Assembly: GCF_900109225.1 (NCBI RefSeq)
Contig: NZ_FNZK01000021.1
Location: forward strand, 25,243-89,242
Length of the DNA stretch: 64,000 bases
Direction: 5' to 3'
Source of the DNA: Propionispira arboris
GTDB lineage: Bacteria > Bacillota > Negativicutes > Selenomonadales > Selenomonadaceae
Shown here: positions 17,104 through 25,916 of the stretch, one piece after another
How positions within the stretch are numbered: the stretch's first letter is position 1
How the letters are laid out: each line of letters opens with the position of its first letter
Made by a program: the position numbers and the translations under genes
The notes under the pieces: generated by a model
Told to the model about the DNA's origin: nothing
Seen by the model: the letters and a program-made list of their open reading frames with translations, nothing else
The model's database searches: none

Positions 17104-17679
17104 TCATAAACCACCATATTTTTTCATGAAATTGCCAAAGCTCTGTAACCTTTTATCCTTATCTGACAAAATCACATTATCAATACCGCCAATTTTTCCC
17201 ACTGGCCATTCTATCTGCAAATCTTTATCATCCCATAAAATGCCATCATCAAATTCTCCATAAAAATTTTCTGCACATTTATATGACACAACAGACTTTT
17301 CTAAAACTAAATATCCATGTGCACAGCCTGCTGGTACTAATATCTCATCATATTTATTGCCCTTAAGGTCAAATCCTATCCACTTCTTGAATGTAGGACT
17401 TTCTTTTCGTAAATCTACTACTACATCATATACATGCCCAGAAATACAGCGAACTAACTTAGGCTGTTGCTTCACACGCTGAAAATGAAGTGCCCTAACA
17501 ACGCCTTTAGATGATGTTGTATAGAATACCTCTTGTAAATCATGCTGTATTCCATTTTGTTTAAATGCTTCCTTAGAATAATCTTTTGTAAAAGAGCCCC
17601 TAAGATCCTCTGCATGAAATGACATAATTGCAAAAAGCCCTTGTATTTGAGTCTCTTTAAAGGAAAATTGTTGAACCAT
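17104..17679 (-). CDS. RfbC-like 4-keto-6-deoxysugar 3,5-epimerase (cupin)
   Basis: A 191-aa protein of the dTDP-4-dehydrorhamnose 3,5-epimerase family. Visible features are RALHFQ with the catalytic His, VVVDLRKESPTF, and VPAGCAHGYLVLE. Because no dTDP-glucose pathway genes are nearby but CDP-glucose genes are (rfbF and rfbG directly upstream), I infer that it works on CDP-4-keto-6-deoxyglucose. ATG at 17679 follows GAGGGCGGC. Length is normal for the family. Confidence 0.85.
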   Translation of the reverse strand: MVQQFSFKETQIQGLFAIMSFHAEDLRGSFTKDYSKEAFKQNGIQHDLQEVFYTTSSKGVVRALHFQRVKQQPKLVRCISGHVYDVVVDLRKESPTFKKWIGFDLKGNKYDEILVPAGCAHGYLVLEKSVVSYKCAENFYGEFDDGILWDDKDLQIEWPVGKIGGIDNVILSDKDKRLQSFGNFMKKYGGL

Positions 17680-17689
17680 GGCGCCGCCC

Positions 17690-18769
17690 TCACTCCCATT
17701 TTTTTGCAGATTCATACTCCATAATCTGCTTTATACATACCCGCTCCATATTTTCACCATTTTTATACGCTTTTACCCAATCTACAATTTTTTCTAACCC
17801 ATCTTCTATATGCCATCTTGACCGCCAATTTAATCTTGCATATGCCTTAGAACAATCCAATTTCAAAAAAGCAGCCTCATGGGGTTGTTTTTCATCTTCT
17901 AATTGATAATCTGCCGCACCGCCCCATAATTCACATAATTTTTTTACAATCCATTCTACATTGCGTATATCTACTTCATTCGGCCCAAAGTTCCAGCCCT
18001 CCGCATAGTCTATGCCTTCTGTATATAATTTTTCTGCCAAGCTTAAATATCCATTTAAAGGTTCAAGAACATGCTGCCACGGACGAACAGCGTTAGGATT
18101 ACGTAAAACAATACATCTTTTTTCTAATAAATTATGCAAACAATCTGGTATTAAGCGGTCTTTTGCCCAGTCACCACCACCAATCACATTTCCAGCTCTT
18201 GCAGTTGCAATAGCAATACCACTTTTTTTATAATCACTAGAAGAAAAAAAAGAATTTCGGTACGCTGCTGTCACTAATTCTGAACAAGCTTTGCTATTAG
18301 AATAAGGATCATAGCCGCCCATAGAATCATCTTCACGATATCCCCACAACCACTCTTTATTTTCATAACATTTATCCGTTGTTACATTTAGAACAGCTCT
18401 TACCCCATCTGTATGGCGTACAGCCTCTAATAAATTTACGGTGCCCATCACATTAGTCGCATATGTTTCTACAGGTGTTTTATAAGACACTCTAACCAAC
18501 GACTGTGCTGCCATATGAATAACTATTTCCGGCTTTGTTAGTAAGAGTGCTCGTTGCAAAGATGGTAAATCGCGAATATCCCCTTCAATAGAATGTAGCG
18601 ATGTCCTAATGTGAGAAATTTCAAACAAGCTAGGTACCGTTGGTGGTTTTAAAGAATAGCCTGTAATTTCCGCGCCTAAATATTTCAATAACAGACAAAG
18701 CCAGGCCCCTTTAAACCCTGTGTGTCCTGTTACAAATACTTTTTTTCCTTGCCAAAATGTTTTATTCAA
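17690..18769 (-). CDS. rfbG: CDP-glucose 4,6-dehydratase
   Basis: A 359-aa SDR that converts CDP-glucose to CDP-4-keto-6-deoxyglucose. The N-terminus (FWQGKKVFVTGHTGFKGAWL) is diagnostic for RfbG. Further along are MAAQSLVRVSY, VTTDKCYEN and YSNSK holding the catalytic Tyr and Lys, then NVIGGGDWAKDRLIPD and RPWQHVLEPLNGYL. The start is a TTG at 18769, seven bases after a TATGGTG site and directly after the rfbF stop. It gives the expected N-terminus and length. Confidence 0.93.
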   Translation of the reverse strand: MNKTFWQGKKVFVTGHTGFKGAWLCLLLKYLGAEITGYSLKPPTVPSLFEISHIRTSLHSIEGDIRDLPSLQRALLLTKPEIVIHMAAQSLVRVSYKTPVETYATNVMGTVNLLEAVRHTDGVRAVLNVTTDKCYENKEWLWGYREDDSMGGYDPYSNSKACSELVTAAYRNSFFSSSDYKKSGIAIATARAGNVIGGGDWAKDRLIPDCLHNLLEKRCIVLRNPNAVRPWQHVLEPLNGYLSLAEKLYTEGIDYAEGWNFGPNEVDIRNVEWIVKKLCELWGGAADYQLEDEKQPHEAAFLKLDCSKAYARLNWRSRWHIEDGLEKIVDWVKAYKNGENMERVCIKQIMEYESAKKWE

Positions 18770-18775
18770 TCTTTA

Positions 18776-19546
18776 TCACCATACCTTCCACGGGGCTTTG
18801 CCTTGATTCCATAATTTTTCTAACTTCTTTTTATCACGCAAAGTGTCCATGCAATGCCAAAAGCCATTGTGTCTAAACGCAGCAAATTTACTATCTGCCG
18901 CCAAGCTCTCAAATGGCTCACACTCAAGAATAGTATCATCTCCGTCAATGTAATTAAAAATCTGAGGTTCCAAAACCATGTATCCGCCATTAATATAACC
19001 CACATCATCTTTATTCTTTTCTCGAAAAGATTTAATGCGATCTCCATCCAAATCTAATATTCCAAAACGGCCATCTGGCTTTACTGCGGTTAAAGTACAA
19101 ATTTTCTTCTGGGCCTTATGAAATTTAACCAACTCATCAATGGGCACATCACATACGCCATCACCATAAGTCATCATAAAAGCTTCATCATTTATGTACG
19201 ATTGAATACGTTTAAGTCTTCCCCCTGTCATCGTATTAAGTCCAGTATCAATAATAGTTACTCGCCACGGCTCCGAAAAATTATTATGAATCTCGATACG
19301 ATTATCCCCACGGAAATCAAAAGTTATATCACTATTATAAATATAGTAATTTGAAAAATATTCTTTTATGATATGTTGTTTATATCCGGCACAAATAATA
19401 AAATCCGTATAACCATAATGCGCATATTCTTTCATAATATGCCATAAAATAGGCTTTCCACCTATTTCTAGCATTGGTTTTGGCTTAAACTGAGATTCTT
19501 CACTAATTCTTGTTCCAAATCCACCTGCCAATAAAACAACTTTCAC
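18776..19546 (-). CDS. rfbF: Glucose-1-phosphate cytidylyltransferase
   Basis: A 256-aa enzyme making CDP-glucose from glucose-1-P and CTP, the first step of the CDP-6-deoxysugar branch. It begins KVVLLAGGFGTRISEES, followed by KPMLEIGGKPILWHIMK, the uridylyl/cytidylyl-transferase signature. YGDGVCDV and the FWHCMDTLRDKK ending are typical of RfbF. The likely start is the GTG at 19546, six bases after a GGGGGG run. The frame continues five codons upstream to an ATG that overlaps that run. Confidence 0.93.
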   Translation of the reverse strand: MKVVLLAGGFGTRISEESQFKPKPMLEIGGKPILWHIMKEYAHYGYTDFIICAGYKQHIIKEYFSNYYIYNSDITFDFRGDNRIEIHNNFSEPWRVTIIDTGLNTMTGGRLKRIQSYINDEAFMMTYGDGVCDVPIDELVKFHKAQKKICTLTAVKPDGRFGILDLDGDRIKSFREKNKDDVGYINGGYMVLEPQIFNYIDGDDTILECEPFESLAADSKFAAFRHNGFWHCMDTLRDKKKLEKLWNQGKAPWKVW

Positions 19547-19582
19547 GGTAAATCCCCCCATAACGTACTATACTTTATTGCA

Positions 19583-21229
19583 TCATATAACAATTTTCTT
19601 TTGCTCTGCTATATCTGTAAAAGCGTCAAAACTTCGATTTGTTAACATATATACTGTGACAAAATTGTTTACAACTATATTAGAATGAAAAACTGCCGTT
19701 GCCTCTCCGAAAATAAGCATTCTAAAACCAGTTTTAATCTTAACATCTGTCCCAAACTTAATTTTGTTATTATCTCCATAAACTTCGAGAATGCCATTTT
19801 CAATCTCAAAACCCTTTTCAAATTCTATCAAATTATTAGCACCATAAAAATGAATCTCCAAATTGCCCTGTCCAACTATTTGATTACCTAATAAATCTGT
19901 ATATAAATCTGTATTTGCCTCTATTTTTTTATGAACATAAATATAGTCCATAATATTCTCATATTCACATTCCACAAGGAACTTTTCTATACTGCCATAA
20001 TATTTTAATGGACTAACCAACACATAATATTTTTTCTGGTTGTGTAAAAGAGCATCTATTTTTTCTGATGAATCACTACTATTTATATCAACAAACTTAC
20101 ACGCTTTAACAAAGCCTCCATCAATAAGAGTATTTCGCCAAAAAATCCCTTCCTCGCCTTTACCCCAAATAACTAATTCCCGTTCTCCCCTATTCATTAA
20201 AATTTTCATAACAAAATCAAAAATTTTTTCTTTTTTAAATTTATTTACATGTTTATACTCATCATAAGAAAAAATCTTAGTCTCTAAATATTTACCATAT
20301 ACAATAGCATTATCATATAGATAACATTCATGATTTTCATTAATTCCGCAATTTTTCAGCCATTGTTCCCTCATACAATCGTAAAACCATGCTCTATTTT
20401 CACCGCGCATTTCACCAAAATAATAAGACAAATGTTTTACTACAAAACTACTAAATACATTTATCAAACGATCATAAAGATCTCGTTTTAACAATTCATG
20501 ATAAACAGCCAATACTGCATAGTATGGTGATTCTTTAAATTTATCGTATCGCTTAGCAGATACAGCACCTTCTAAATTTACACGATAGTGCACTAGGCAA
20601 TCTTTAACAATGATTAAATTTTTTGCTAAAATTGAAGCCATGCTGGTAAAAAACATGTCTTCACAGCTTTCACATTTACGAGACTCCAAAAAATATATTC
20701 CTAATTGTTGAATAAATTCCTTTCTATAAAGTTTATTCCAAGCCGCCCCACAAAAAATCTGATAGTCGTATACTTTATCAAAAATATCCTCACCTGAAAA
20801 AGGTTGATTTATTAAAATAGATTGATCTACATACAACAAATTTTCTTTATCTTTTCCTAAAACATCGTCATACCATGTAAAATTGCATATCACAATATCA
20901 GCCTGTGTATTTTCTGCTGTCACATACATCTTTTCTAAAAAATCATTTTCAAAAAAATCATCAGCATCTAAAATCGCCAAATACTTGCCTCTCGCTAATG
21001 TTATACCCCAATTTCTTGATGCTCCTGCTCCACAATCTACATGTTTATATACCCTTATTCTGGCATCCTTCTCCTTATATAACTTTAAAATATGATCTGT
21101 TCCATCAGTAGAACCATCATTTATACAAATAATTTCTATATCCTCAAAAGTTTGCTGAAGAAGGCTATCTAAACATTGCTTCAAATATTTTTCAGCATTA
21201 TATATAGGAACAATCACCGATATCTCCAT
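19583..21229 (-). CDS. GT2 glycosyltransferase with Rossmann-like and beta-helix-like C-terminal parts
   Basis: A 548-aa protein. Residues 1-100 are a GT2 core (ISVIVPIYNAEKYLKQCLDS, CINDGSTDGT, AILDADD, CGAGASRN). About 355-450 is the Rossmann-like domain (LVIWGKGEEGIFWRN, CKFVDIN, YYVLVSPL). The last ~90 residues have short repeating strands (GNLEIHFYGANNLIEFEKGF, NGILEVYGDNNKIKFG) like a left-handed beta-helix of hexapeptide acyltransferases, but they seem too short to be a whole active domain. ATG at 21229 follows GGTGG and overlaps the GT8 gene by 16 bases. Acceptor and donor are unknown. Confidence 0.82.
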   Translation of the reverse strand: MEISVIVPIYNAEKYLKQCLDSLLQQTFEDIEIICINDGSTDGTDHILKLYKEKDARIRVYKHVDCGAGASRNWGITLARGKYLAILDADDFFENDFLEKMYVTAENTQADIVICNFTWYDDVLGKDKENLLYVDQSILINQPFSGEDIFDKVYDYQIFCGAAWNKLYRKEFIQQLGIYFLESRKCESCEDMFFTSMASILAKNLIIVKDCLVHYRVNLEGAVSAKRYDKFKESPYYAVLAVYHELLKRDLYDRLINVFSSFVVKHLSYYFGEMRGENRAWFYDCMREQWLKNCGINENHECYLYDNAIVYGKYLETKIFSYDEYKHVNKFKKEKIFDFVMKILMNRGERELVIWGKGEEGIFWRNTLIDGGFVKACKFVDINSSDSSEKIDALLHNQKKYYVLVSPLKYYGSIEKFLVECEYENIMDYIYVHKKIEANTDLYTDLLGNQIVGQGNLEIHFYGANNLIEFEKGFEIENGILEVYGDNNKIKFGTDVKIKTGFRMLIFGEATAVFHSNIVVNNFVTVYMLTNRSFDAFTDIAEQKKIVI

Positions 21230-22473
21230 ATATTTCCACCTTTCGTTTTTTTATCAAAACTTAGAAACATATTATATTTTTTCCCACCATTTTCAGCAGA
21301 AAGTAAATCCTCTCCATAGAAAAAATCTCGATTCTCTTGATATCCATAAAACTCCAATTGCCTTTTTATTGTAGTATATTGTAAACTTACTATAATTATC
21401 ACTATCGAATTTCTCTGTTCAGTGCATATTTTTTGAGGATCGCATACAGGCATCTCTGCAACAATCTCCCCCCATTTATCAGAATCATTATCTACAAAAT
21501 AGTCACTCAGCTGTCTGGGTATTTCCTTCAATATTGCTTGTAGCAACACGCCTGATGCACCAAAATATATAACTTTTTTACTACGAACAAACATGCATTT
21601 TTGTTTTCGCAATTGCTTTTGCAAAGCGTATAAATCAGAATGCATATTCAACAAACAATTCATACCAAATTCAACGTCTCCCCACGGAGACTCTAATAAA
21701 TATTGATAATAAAGCTGATCATATTCATCTACCTGCTCGCTTCCGTAAGAACGATTAATATAATGATAAATTGCGGGCTTAATTTTTATTTTTCCCAGTT
21801 CTCGTTCATGCTTCACTGATAAATTATATATATTATCCACAAAACGACAAGATGTTTTAAACACATAATTTAAAGCATCTTGATCTGCAGAAAGTATCTC
21901 TTCATAATGCTCAACAAAAAAATTTATACTATTATTTAATAAATTAAATTTTTCCCGAATCAGATTACAATTTAAGACTAAAACCCCCGCGTTAAAATAT
22001 TTATCTGCACTTAAACAAGCATTATCAAACAAGGGGTAGCTCTTAAAACTTTGTATATGTACATCGTGAGCAGCAATTATTGCAGCATCTTGGAAAGGTA
22101 TATCCCATAATTGCTTGATATCTAAATGAACCACTACATCTGCATCCAAATAAATAATTTTTTCTATAACTGAAGGTACTGTTTTTAAAATATATAACCG
22201 AAAAAAAGTTCCAACCGTATAATACCATCTTGCTGTACCATCCAACCGCTGAATAACATCATCTATTGATATACAATAAAATTTTATATCTTGTGAAAAT
22301 GCTTTTACCATGTCCACTAATTTTTTTTTATCTTCTAAACGGAAAGTATCGTCATGCAACAAATGTATCATAACTTTTTCTTTTGTATTTTTTAATAAAG
22401 AATATATTGCTGTCCCTAAATATTTTGCATACGTACCATTTTTATCATGTATCGGAAAACAAACATGTATCAT
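21214..22473 (-). CDS. GT8 glycosyltransferase with C-terminal Rossmann-like domain
   Basis: A 419-aa protein. The family 8 (LPS galactosyl/glucosyltransferase-like) domain covers about 1-270: HVCFPIHDKNGTYAKYLG, YLDADVVVHLDI with the DxD metal motif, YFNAGVLVLN, and SADQDALNYVF. The Rossmann-like accessory domain follows at about 310-405 (VIYFGASGVLLQAIL, YFVDNDSDKWG, IVIIIVSLQY). GT8 enzymes usually use UDP-glucose or UDP-galactose. ATG at 22473 follows AAGGAGACAATAG. It is tightly linked to the GT2 gene downstream. Confidence 0.87.
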   Translation of the reverse strand: MIHVCFPIHDKNGTYAKYLGTAIYSLLKNTKEKVMIHLLHDDTFRLEDKKKLVDMVKAFSQDIKFYCISIDDVIQRLDGTARWYYTVGTFFRLYILKTVPSVIEKIIYLDADVVVHLDIKQLWDIPFQDAAIIAAHDVHIQSFKSYPLFDNACLSADKYFNAGVLVLNCNLIREKFNLLNNSINFFVEHYEEILSADQDALNYVFKTSCRFVDNIYNLSVKHERELGKIKIKPAIYHYINRSYGSEQVDEYDQLYYQYLLESPWGDVEFGMNCLLNMHSDLYALQKQLRKQKCMFVRSKKVIYFGASGVLLQAILKEIPRQLSDYFVDNDSDKWGEIVAEMPVCDPQKICTEQRNSIVIIIVSLQYTTIKRQLEFYGYQENRDFFYGEDLLSAENGGKKYNMFLSFDKKTKGGNIWRYR

Positions 22474-22511
22474 TCTATTGTCTCCTTATAAAATATTACT
22501 CATATTTCAAT

Positions 22512-23447
22512 CTAAATAAATAATTTCTCTAAAGGGTTCCATGCTTTATACATTTTTGTGATGCCCATCTCTAAATTAACTGTAGGACTCCACCCTAGCT
22601 CTTGCTTTACTAAACCAATATCTAAAACGTTACTGGGTACATCCTGTCTTCGAGCTTCTATTTTTTGAACAGCCACTTTATCTCCAATAACAGAGTCAAT
22701 AATATTAATAATTTCATTAACAGAATGACCTTGCCCTGAACCTATATTAAAAATTTTTTCACACCCATTATAATATATTACACGTTCAGCAACTTCTACT
22801 ACATCTTGTACATAAATATAATCCCTGATAACACTGCCATCACCCCAAATTTTTATAGGATGCTGAATAAAGTAATGTCCTAATATATTTGCTATTAATC
22901 CTTGGGCAGAAAAAGGACGTTGCCGCTCTCCGTATGGATTAGATATACGTAAAATCATATAATCCATACCAAACATTCGATAATAATACTCTAAGTACTT
23001 CTCTAAAACTAATTTTTGAATTCCATATGCAGAAATTGGATCGGTTGGATGAGTTTCCTTTATGGGAATTGAATGAGGAATTCCGTACACCGTTCCTCCG
23101 GAAGAAAAAAATATAATTTTTTTCACATTGTTTCTTTTACATGCTGCGATTAAACGCACCATAGGCTTTATGGTAAGTTCAATATCTTCTAATGGATCAT
23201 TTTTGCTCGGTACAGTTGTACTGATAAGTTGATACACAATATCATACCCTTTTACAATATGATCAAAATTCAATTCTTCTGCAAATACCCCCTCACATTT
23301 ATATAGATCATCAAAAAAAGGCTTGATATTTCTCATATTAGTTGAATTTTCCCGGAAATATATTCCAACCTCATATTGTTTTTTCAATAATTCTTCACAT
23401 AAATGCGACCCCAAAAAACCTGTAGCTCCAAATATCAATACCTTCAT
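22512..23447 (-). CDS. NAD-dependent nucleotide-sugar epimerase (GalE-like SDR)
   Basis: A 311-aa extended SDR: GATGFLGSHL cofactor loop at residues 8-17, FFSSGGTVYG, the catalytic YGIQK, then RISNPYGERQRPFSAQGLI and DYIYVQDVV. It is closest by eye to UDP-glucose 4-epimerase-like proteins of polysaccharide clusters. It would supply a nucleotide sugar, perhaps UDP-galactose, to the neighbouring GT8 and GT2 enzymes. ATG at 23447 is preceded by GGGACGTGAAGC. The substrate is inferred only from family resemblance. Confidence 0.84.
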   Translation of the reverse strand: MKVLIFGATGFLGSHLCEELLKKQYEVGIYFRENSTNMRNIKPFFDDLYKCEGVFAEELNFDHIVKGYDIVYQLISTTVPSKNDPLEDIELTIKPMVRLIAACKRNNVKKIIFFSSGGTVYGIPHSIPIKETHPTDPISAYGIQKLVLEKYLEYYYRMFGMDYMILRISNPYGERQRPFSAQGLIANILGHYFIQHPIKIWGDGSVIRDYIYVQDVVEVAERVIYYNGCEKIFNIGSGQGHSVNEIINIIDSVIGDKVAVQKIEARRQDVPSNVLDIGLVKQELGWSPTVNLEMGITKMYKAWNPLEKLFI

Positions 23448-23484
23448 GCTTCACGTCCCATTTCATATCAAAATCCAAATAAAA

Positions 23485-24723
23485 CTATTTTCGCACACCA
23501 TAAATATTGACCAGTGCATCAAAACCAGCATAAGTATTAATTTTTACATATGGTTTTTTTTGAATTAAGCCCTCTTCACCAAAATATATTCTAAAACCAG
23601 CATCCGATAAAATTTTCAGAATCTCTGGTAAAGACTGTTTTTCATCTGCTGCCGAATGGTATTCAACAAATATATTATCAACATCTTTTAGTTTTTTTGC
23701 AATGTGACGCAAGACGACAGTTTCTGCTCCTTCAATATCTATTTTCAAAAAATCAATATGAGCATATTCATTCATCACCACTAAAGAATCAATCGCCTGT
23801 ATTTGAATAAAATCTGCCGCGTTATCTCCAGCCGCTTCTATTCTTCCAGCGTCTGCTCCTTCAGAGTAAAAACTCAATATCTCATCCTTATACCACACCG
23901 CCTGTTTAAAGACATGCACATTCTGACATTGAAGAGCTTTGAGATTATATTTCAAAACATCAAAGATTCTATTGTCTGGCTCAAAACCAAGGATAGTTGC
24001 CTTAGGGTATTTCTTCGAAAAAAAGAATAAACTCAACCCAATATTAGATCCAAAATCTAATATTACAATATCATCTTTCTTCTGTGGTATAAAATTGTAT
24101 ATTTTTTGCACAAGAATAGATTCATATGCACAGAGAAAAGATGCTACATCCGGAACCCTTATTTCCGTATTCTGAAATGGTATCCTTTTTTCAAAATATC
24201 GAGGAATCATTTTATATTCTTCTGATAATAATAAATACTCATGCTCATAGTCAGATGTTGGTTGAATCAAGTCATATAAGAATTTCATTGATCGGCTGCT
24301 TTTTTTTAAAACAGAACTCATGATATCATTTTTATTTAATAAATATTGATTTAAAATGATCTTCAACTTTTCTTGGGGTATATTAAAAAGAAAAATAAAT
24401 ATATTATCAATATCTTCTTTCGTCAGAAAATATCCTTTGATCCTCTTTTCTTCTAACGCAGTCTGAATATTCAATTGTGCCTCGCCCCCAATAGCGACAA
24501 CAACATTTTTATTAATCATATTCTCTTGAATAGCCTCAGAAAAAGAATATATTTTTTTATTAAGATACTCTTCTCCTATATGCTGTCCATCAGAAACAAC
24601 GTAATAATCTATACCAATACGATGCGCTTCTAAAAAAAGAGTTATAAAAAAGGCATATTCACCCGCACCATAACAAACAACAGAAGACATTTCTTTTACA
24701 AAATCTAACAATTTATTTTCCAT
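23485..24723 (-). CDS. FkbM-family methyltransferase with N-terminal Rossmann-like domain
   Basis: A 412-aa protein. Residues about 12-100 are the Rossmann-like domain shared with neighbours (SVVCYGAGEYAFFITLFL, YYVVSDGQHIG, VVVAIGG). The FkbM methyltransferase lies at about 215-400: LDFGSNIGLSLFFF, ILGFEPDN, IDFLKIDIEGAE, FVEYH. FkbM enzymes O-methylate sugars and polyketides. ATG at 24723 follows GAGGGGGAACT. It may methylate a hydroxyl on the glycan. The Rossmann-like domain may position the glycan or bind a nucleotide; that is inference. Confidence 0.85.
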   Translation of the reverse strand: MENKLLDFVKEMSSVVCYGAGEYAFFITLFLEAHRIGIDYYVVSDGQHIGEEYLNKKIYSFSEAIQENMINKNVVVAIGGEAQLNIQTALEEKRIKGYFLTKEDIDNIFIFLFNIPQEKLKIILNQYLLNKNDIMSSVLKKSSRSMKFLYDLIQPTSDYEHEYLLLSEEYKMIPRYFEKRIPFQNTEIRVPDVASFLCAYESILVQKIYNFIPQKKDDIVILDFGSNIGLSLFFFSKKYPKATILGFEPDNRIFDVLKYNLKALQCQNVHVFKQAVWYKDEILSFYSEGADAGRIEAAGDNAADFIQIQAIDSLVVMNEYAHIDFLKIDIEGAETVVLRHIAKKLKDVDNIFVEYHSAADEKQSLPEILKILSDAGFRIYFGEEGLIQKKPYVKINTYAGFDALVNIYGVRK

Positions 24724-24744
24724 AGTTCCCCCTCATCAAAATGA

Positions 24745-25888
24745 TCAATCTCGCTCCTGACTCTCCCATGGAGCTGATGTATAGTATTCTTTGTATTTCT
24801 TTAACCCAATAATTTTGATTTCCTTACCCTGGTATTTCTTTACACTCTAATAAAGCTCATCCTCATAATCATTTGCGACAATTATAAGACCTTTTATTTT
24901 ATACTTTGAAAGAAAGTCCACATTTAACACAGGATAGCCTAAAAATTCGCCTTTTTCTTCAGATCCACTTGCAAAAAACCTCTAATACTATCTTTTGAAA
25001 ACATCTCACATTTTTCAATAACTCGCATAAACTGCTTAGTAGTATCTCCCATTCCATAAATACCAATTTGACCAACACCATACTTTAATAAACTCAACCC
25101 GCTTATTAAAGCATCCTGTTTAATATGGTTATCATGCCAATAATTCTGCTGTTGCTTACCATTAAATTCTTTATTTAATTGTCTTGCCACACAGCGCAAA
25201 ATCCCCTTATAGCCGTGTAAAATATCAAAGCTCGTATCTCTTAAGTCAAGTATTCTATAGTCAATACCAGTCAATAAAAAATCTTCCAAGAAAGTCGGTA
25301 AAATATTCTGCCTCATATTTGCTTCATATTCATCATTCCACAAAACAATATTACAGTTTTCAATACTTCCACCATTACTTGAATAAAATTCATTTAGTAA
25401 ACATGGTAAAATGGAATAAAATCCATGATTAATATATCCACTAACAGGCAAATAATGATAAATATTACCACCATTTTCATTTAACATATAAAAAATATTT
25501 TTTAATGCATTTGCTATATTAAACACATGTTCTAATGTTCCCCCGTCAATAATATAATCAAAAGCAGCTTCTAATTTCGAAGATATTTTTTCAACATTTA
25601 GATCATATATAATATCCGCATCTTCATAGTCAGAAATATCCATAATATGTACAACAGAAAATCTTAATCTTCTAAAAAAATCTTTTGAATCTACATGCCC
25701 CGCTAACATCTCTTTTAATATAATATCATCTTTAAGTTTTATTCCCATTCTTCTAGCTATTAAATACATCCGCACTGGATCCATAAAAATAGTCTGATTG
25801 CCTAACATCAATAATTTCTTTTTAAATAAATCTACATGTGCTGCCTCTAAAAAAAATCATTTATGCCATCTATCAAAGTTAATCCCAT
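24745..25888 (-). pseudogene. Decayed methyltransferase-like gene with C-terminal Rossmann-like domain
   Basis: The longest intact frame (24939-25811, 290 aa) lacks both ends of the gene. Upstream, an ATG at 25888 opens protein-like sequence (MGLTLIDGINDFF) that joins the main frame if the 8-base A run at 25849-25856 had one more base. Downstream, after the 6-base A run at 24973-24978, the main frame stops, but the next frame continues coherently (ASGSEEKGEFLGYPVLNVDF). It then meets an in-frame TAG (24847-24849), and similar sequence resumes until TGA at 24745-24747. The main frame carries a methyltransferase-like DYIIDGGTLEHVFN motif. It ends with IGIYGMGDTTKQFM, the start of the Rossmann-like domain seen in six neighbours. 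Two single-base losses in homopolymers plus a nonsense codon point to decay, although sequencing error in the runs is possible. Confidence 0.75.
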
Positions 25889-25916
25889 AATATCATCCGT
25901 CCTATAAAAATAATTT

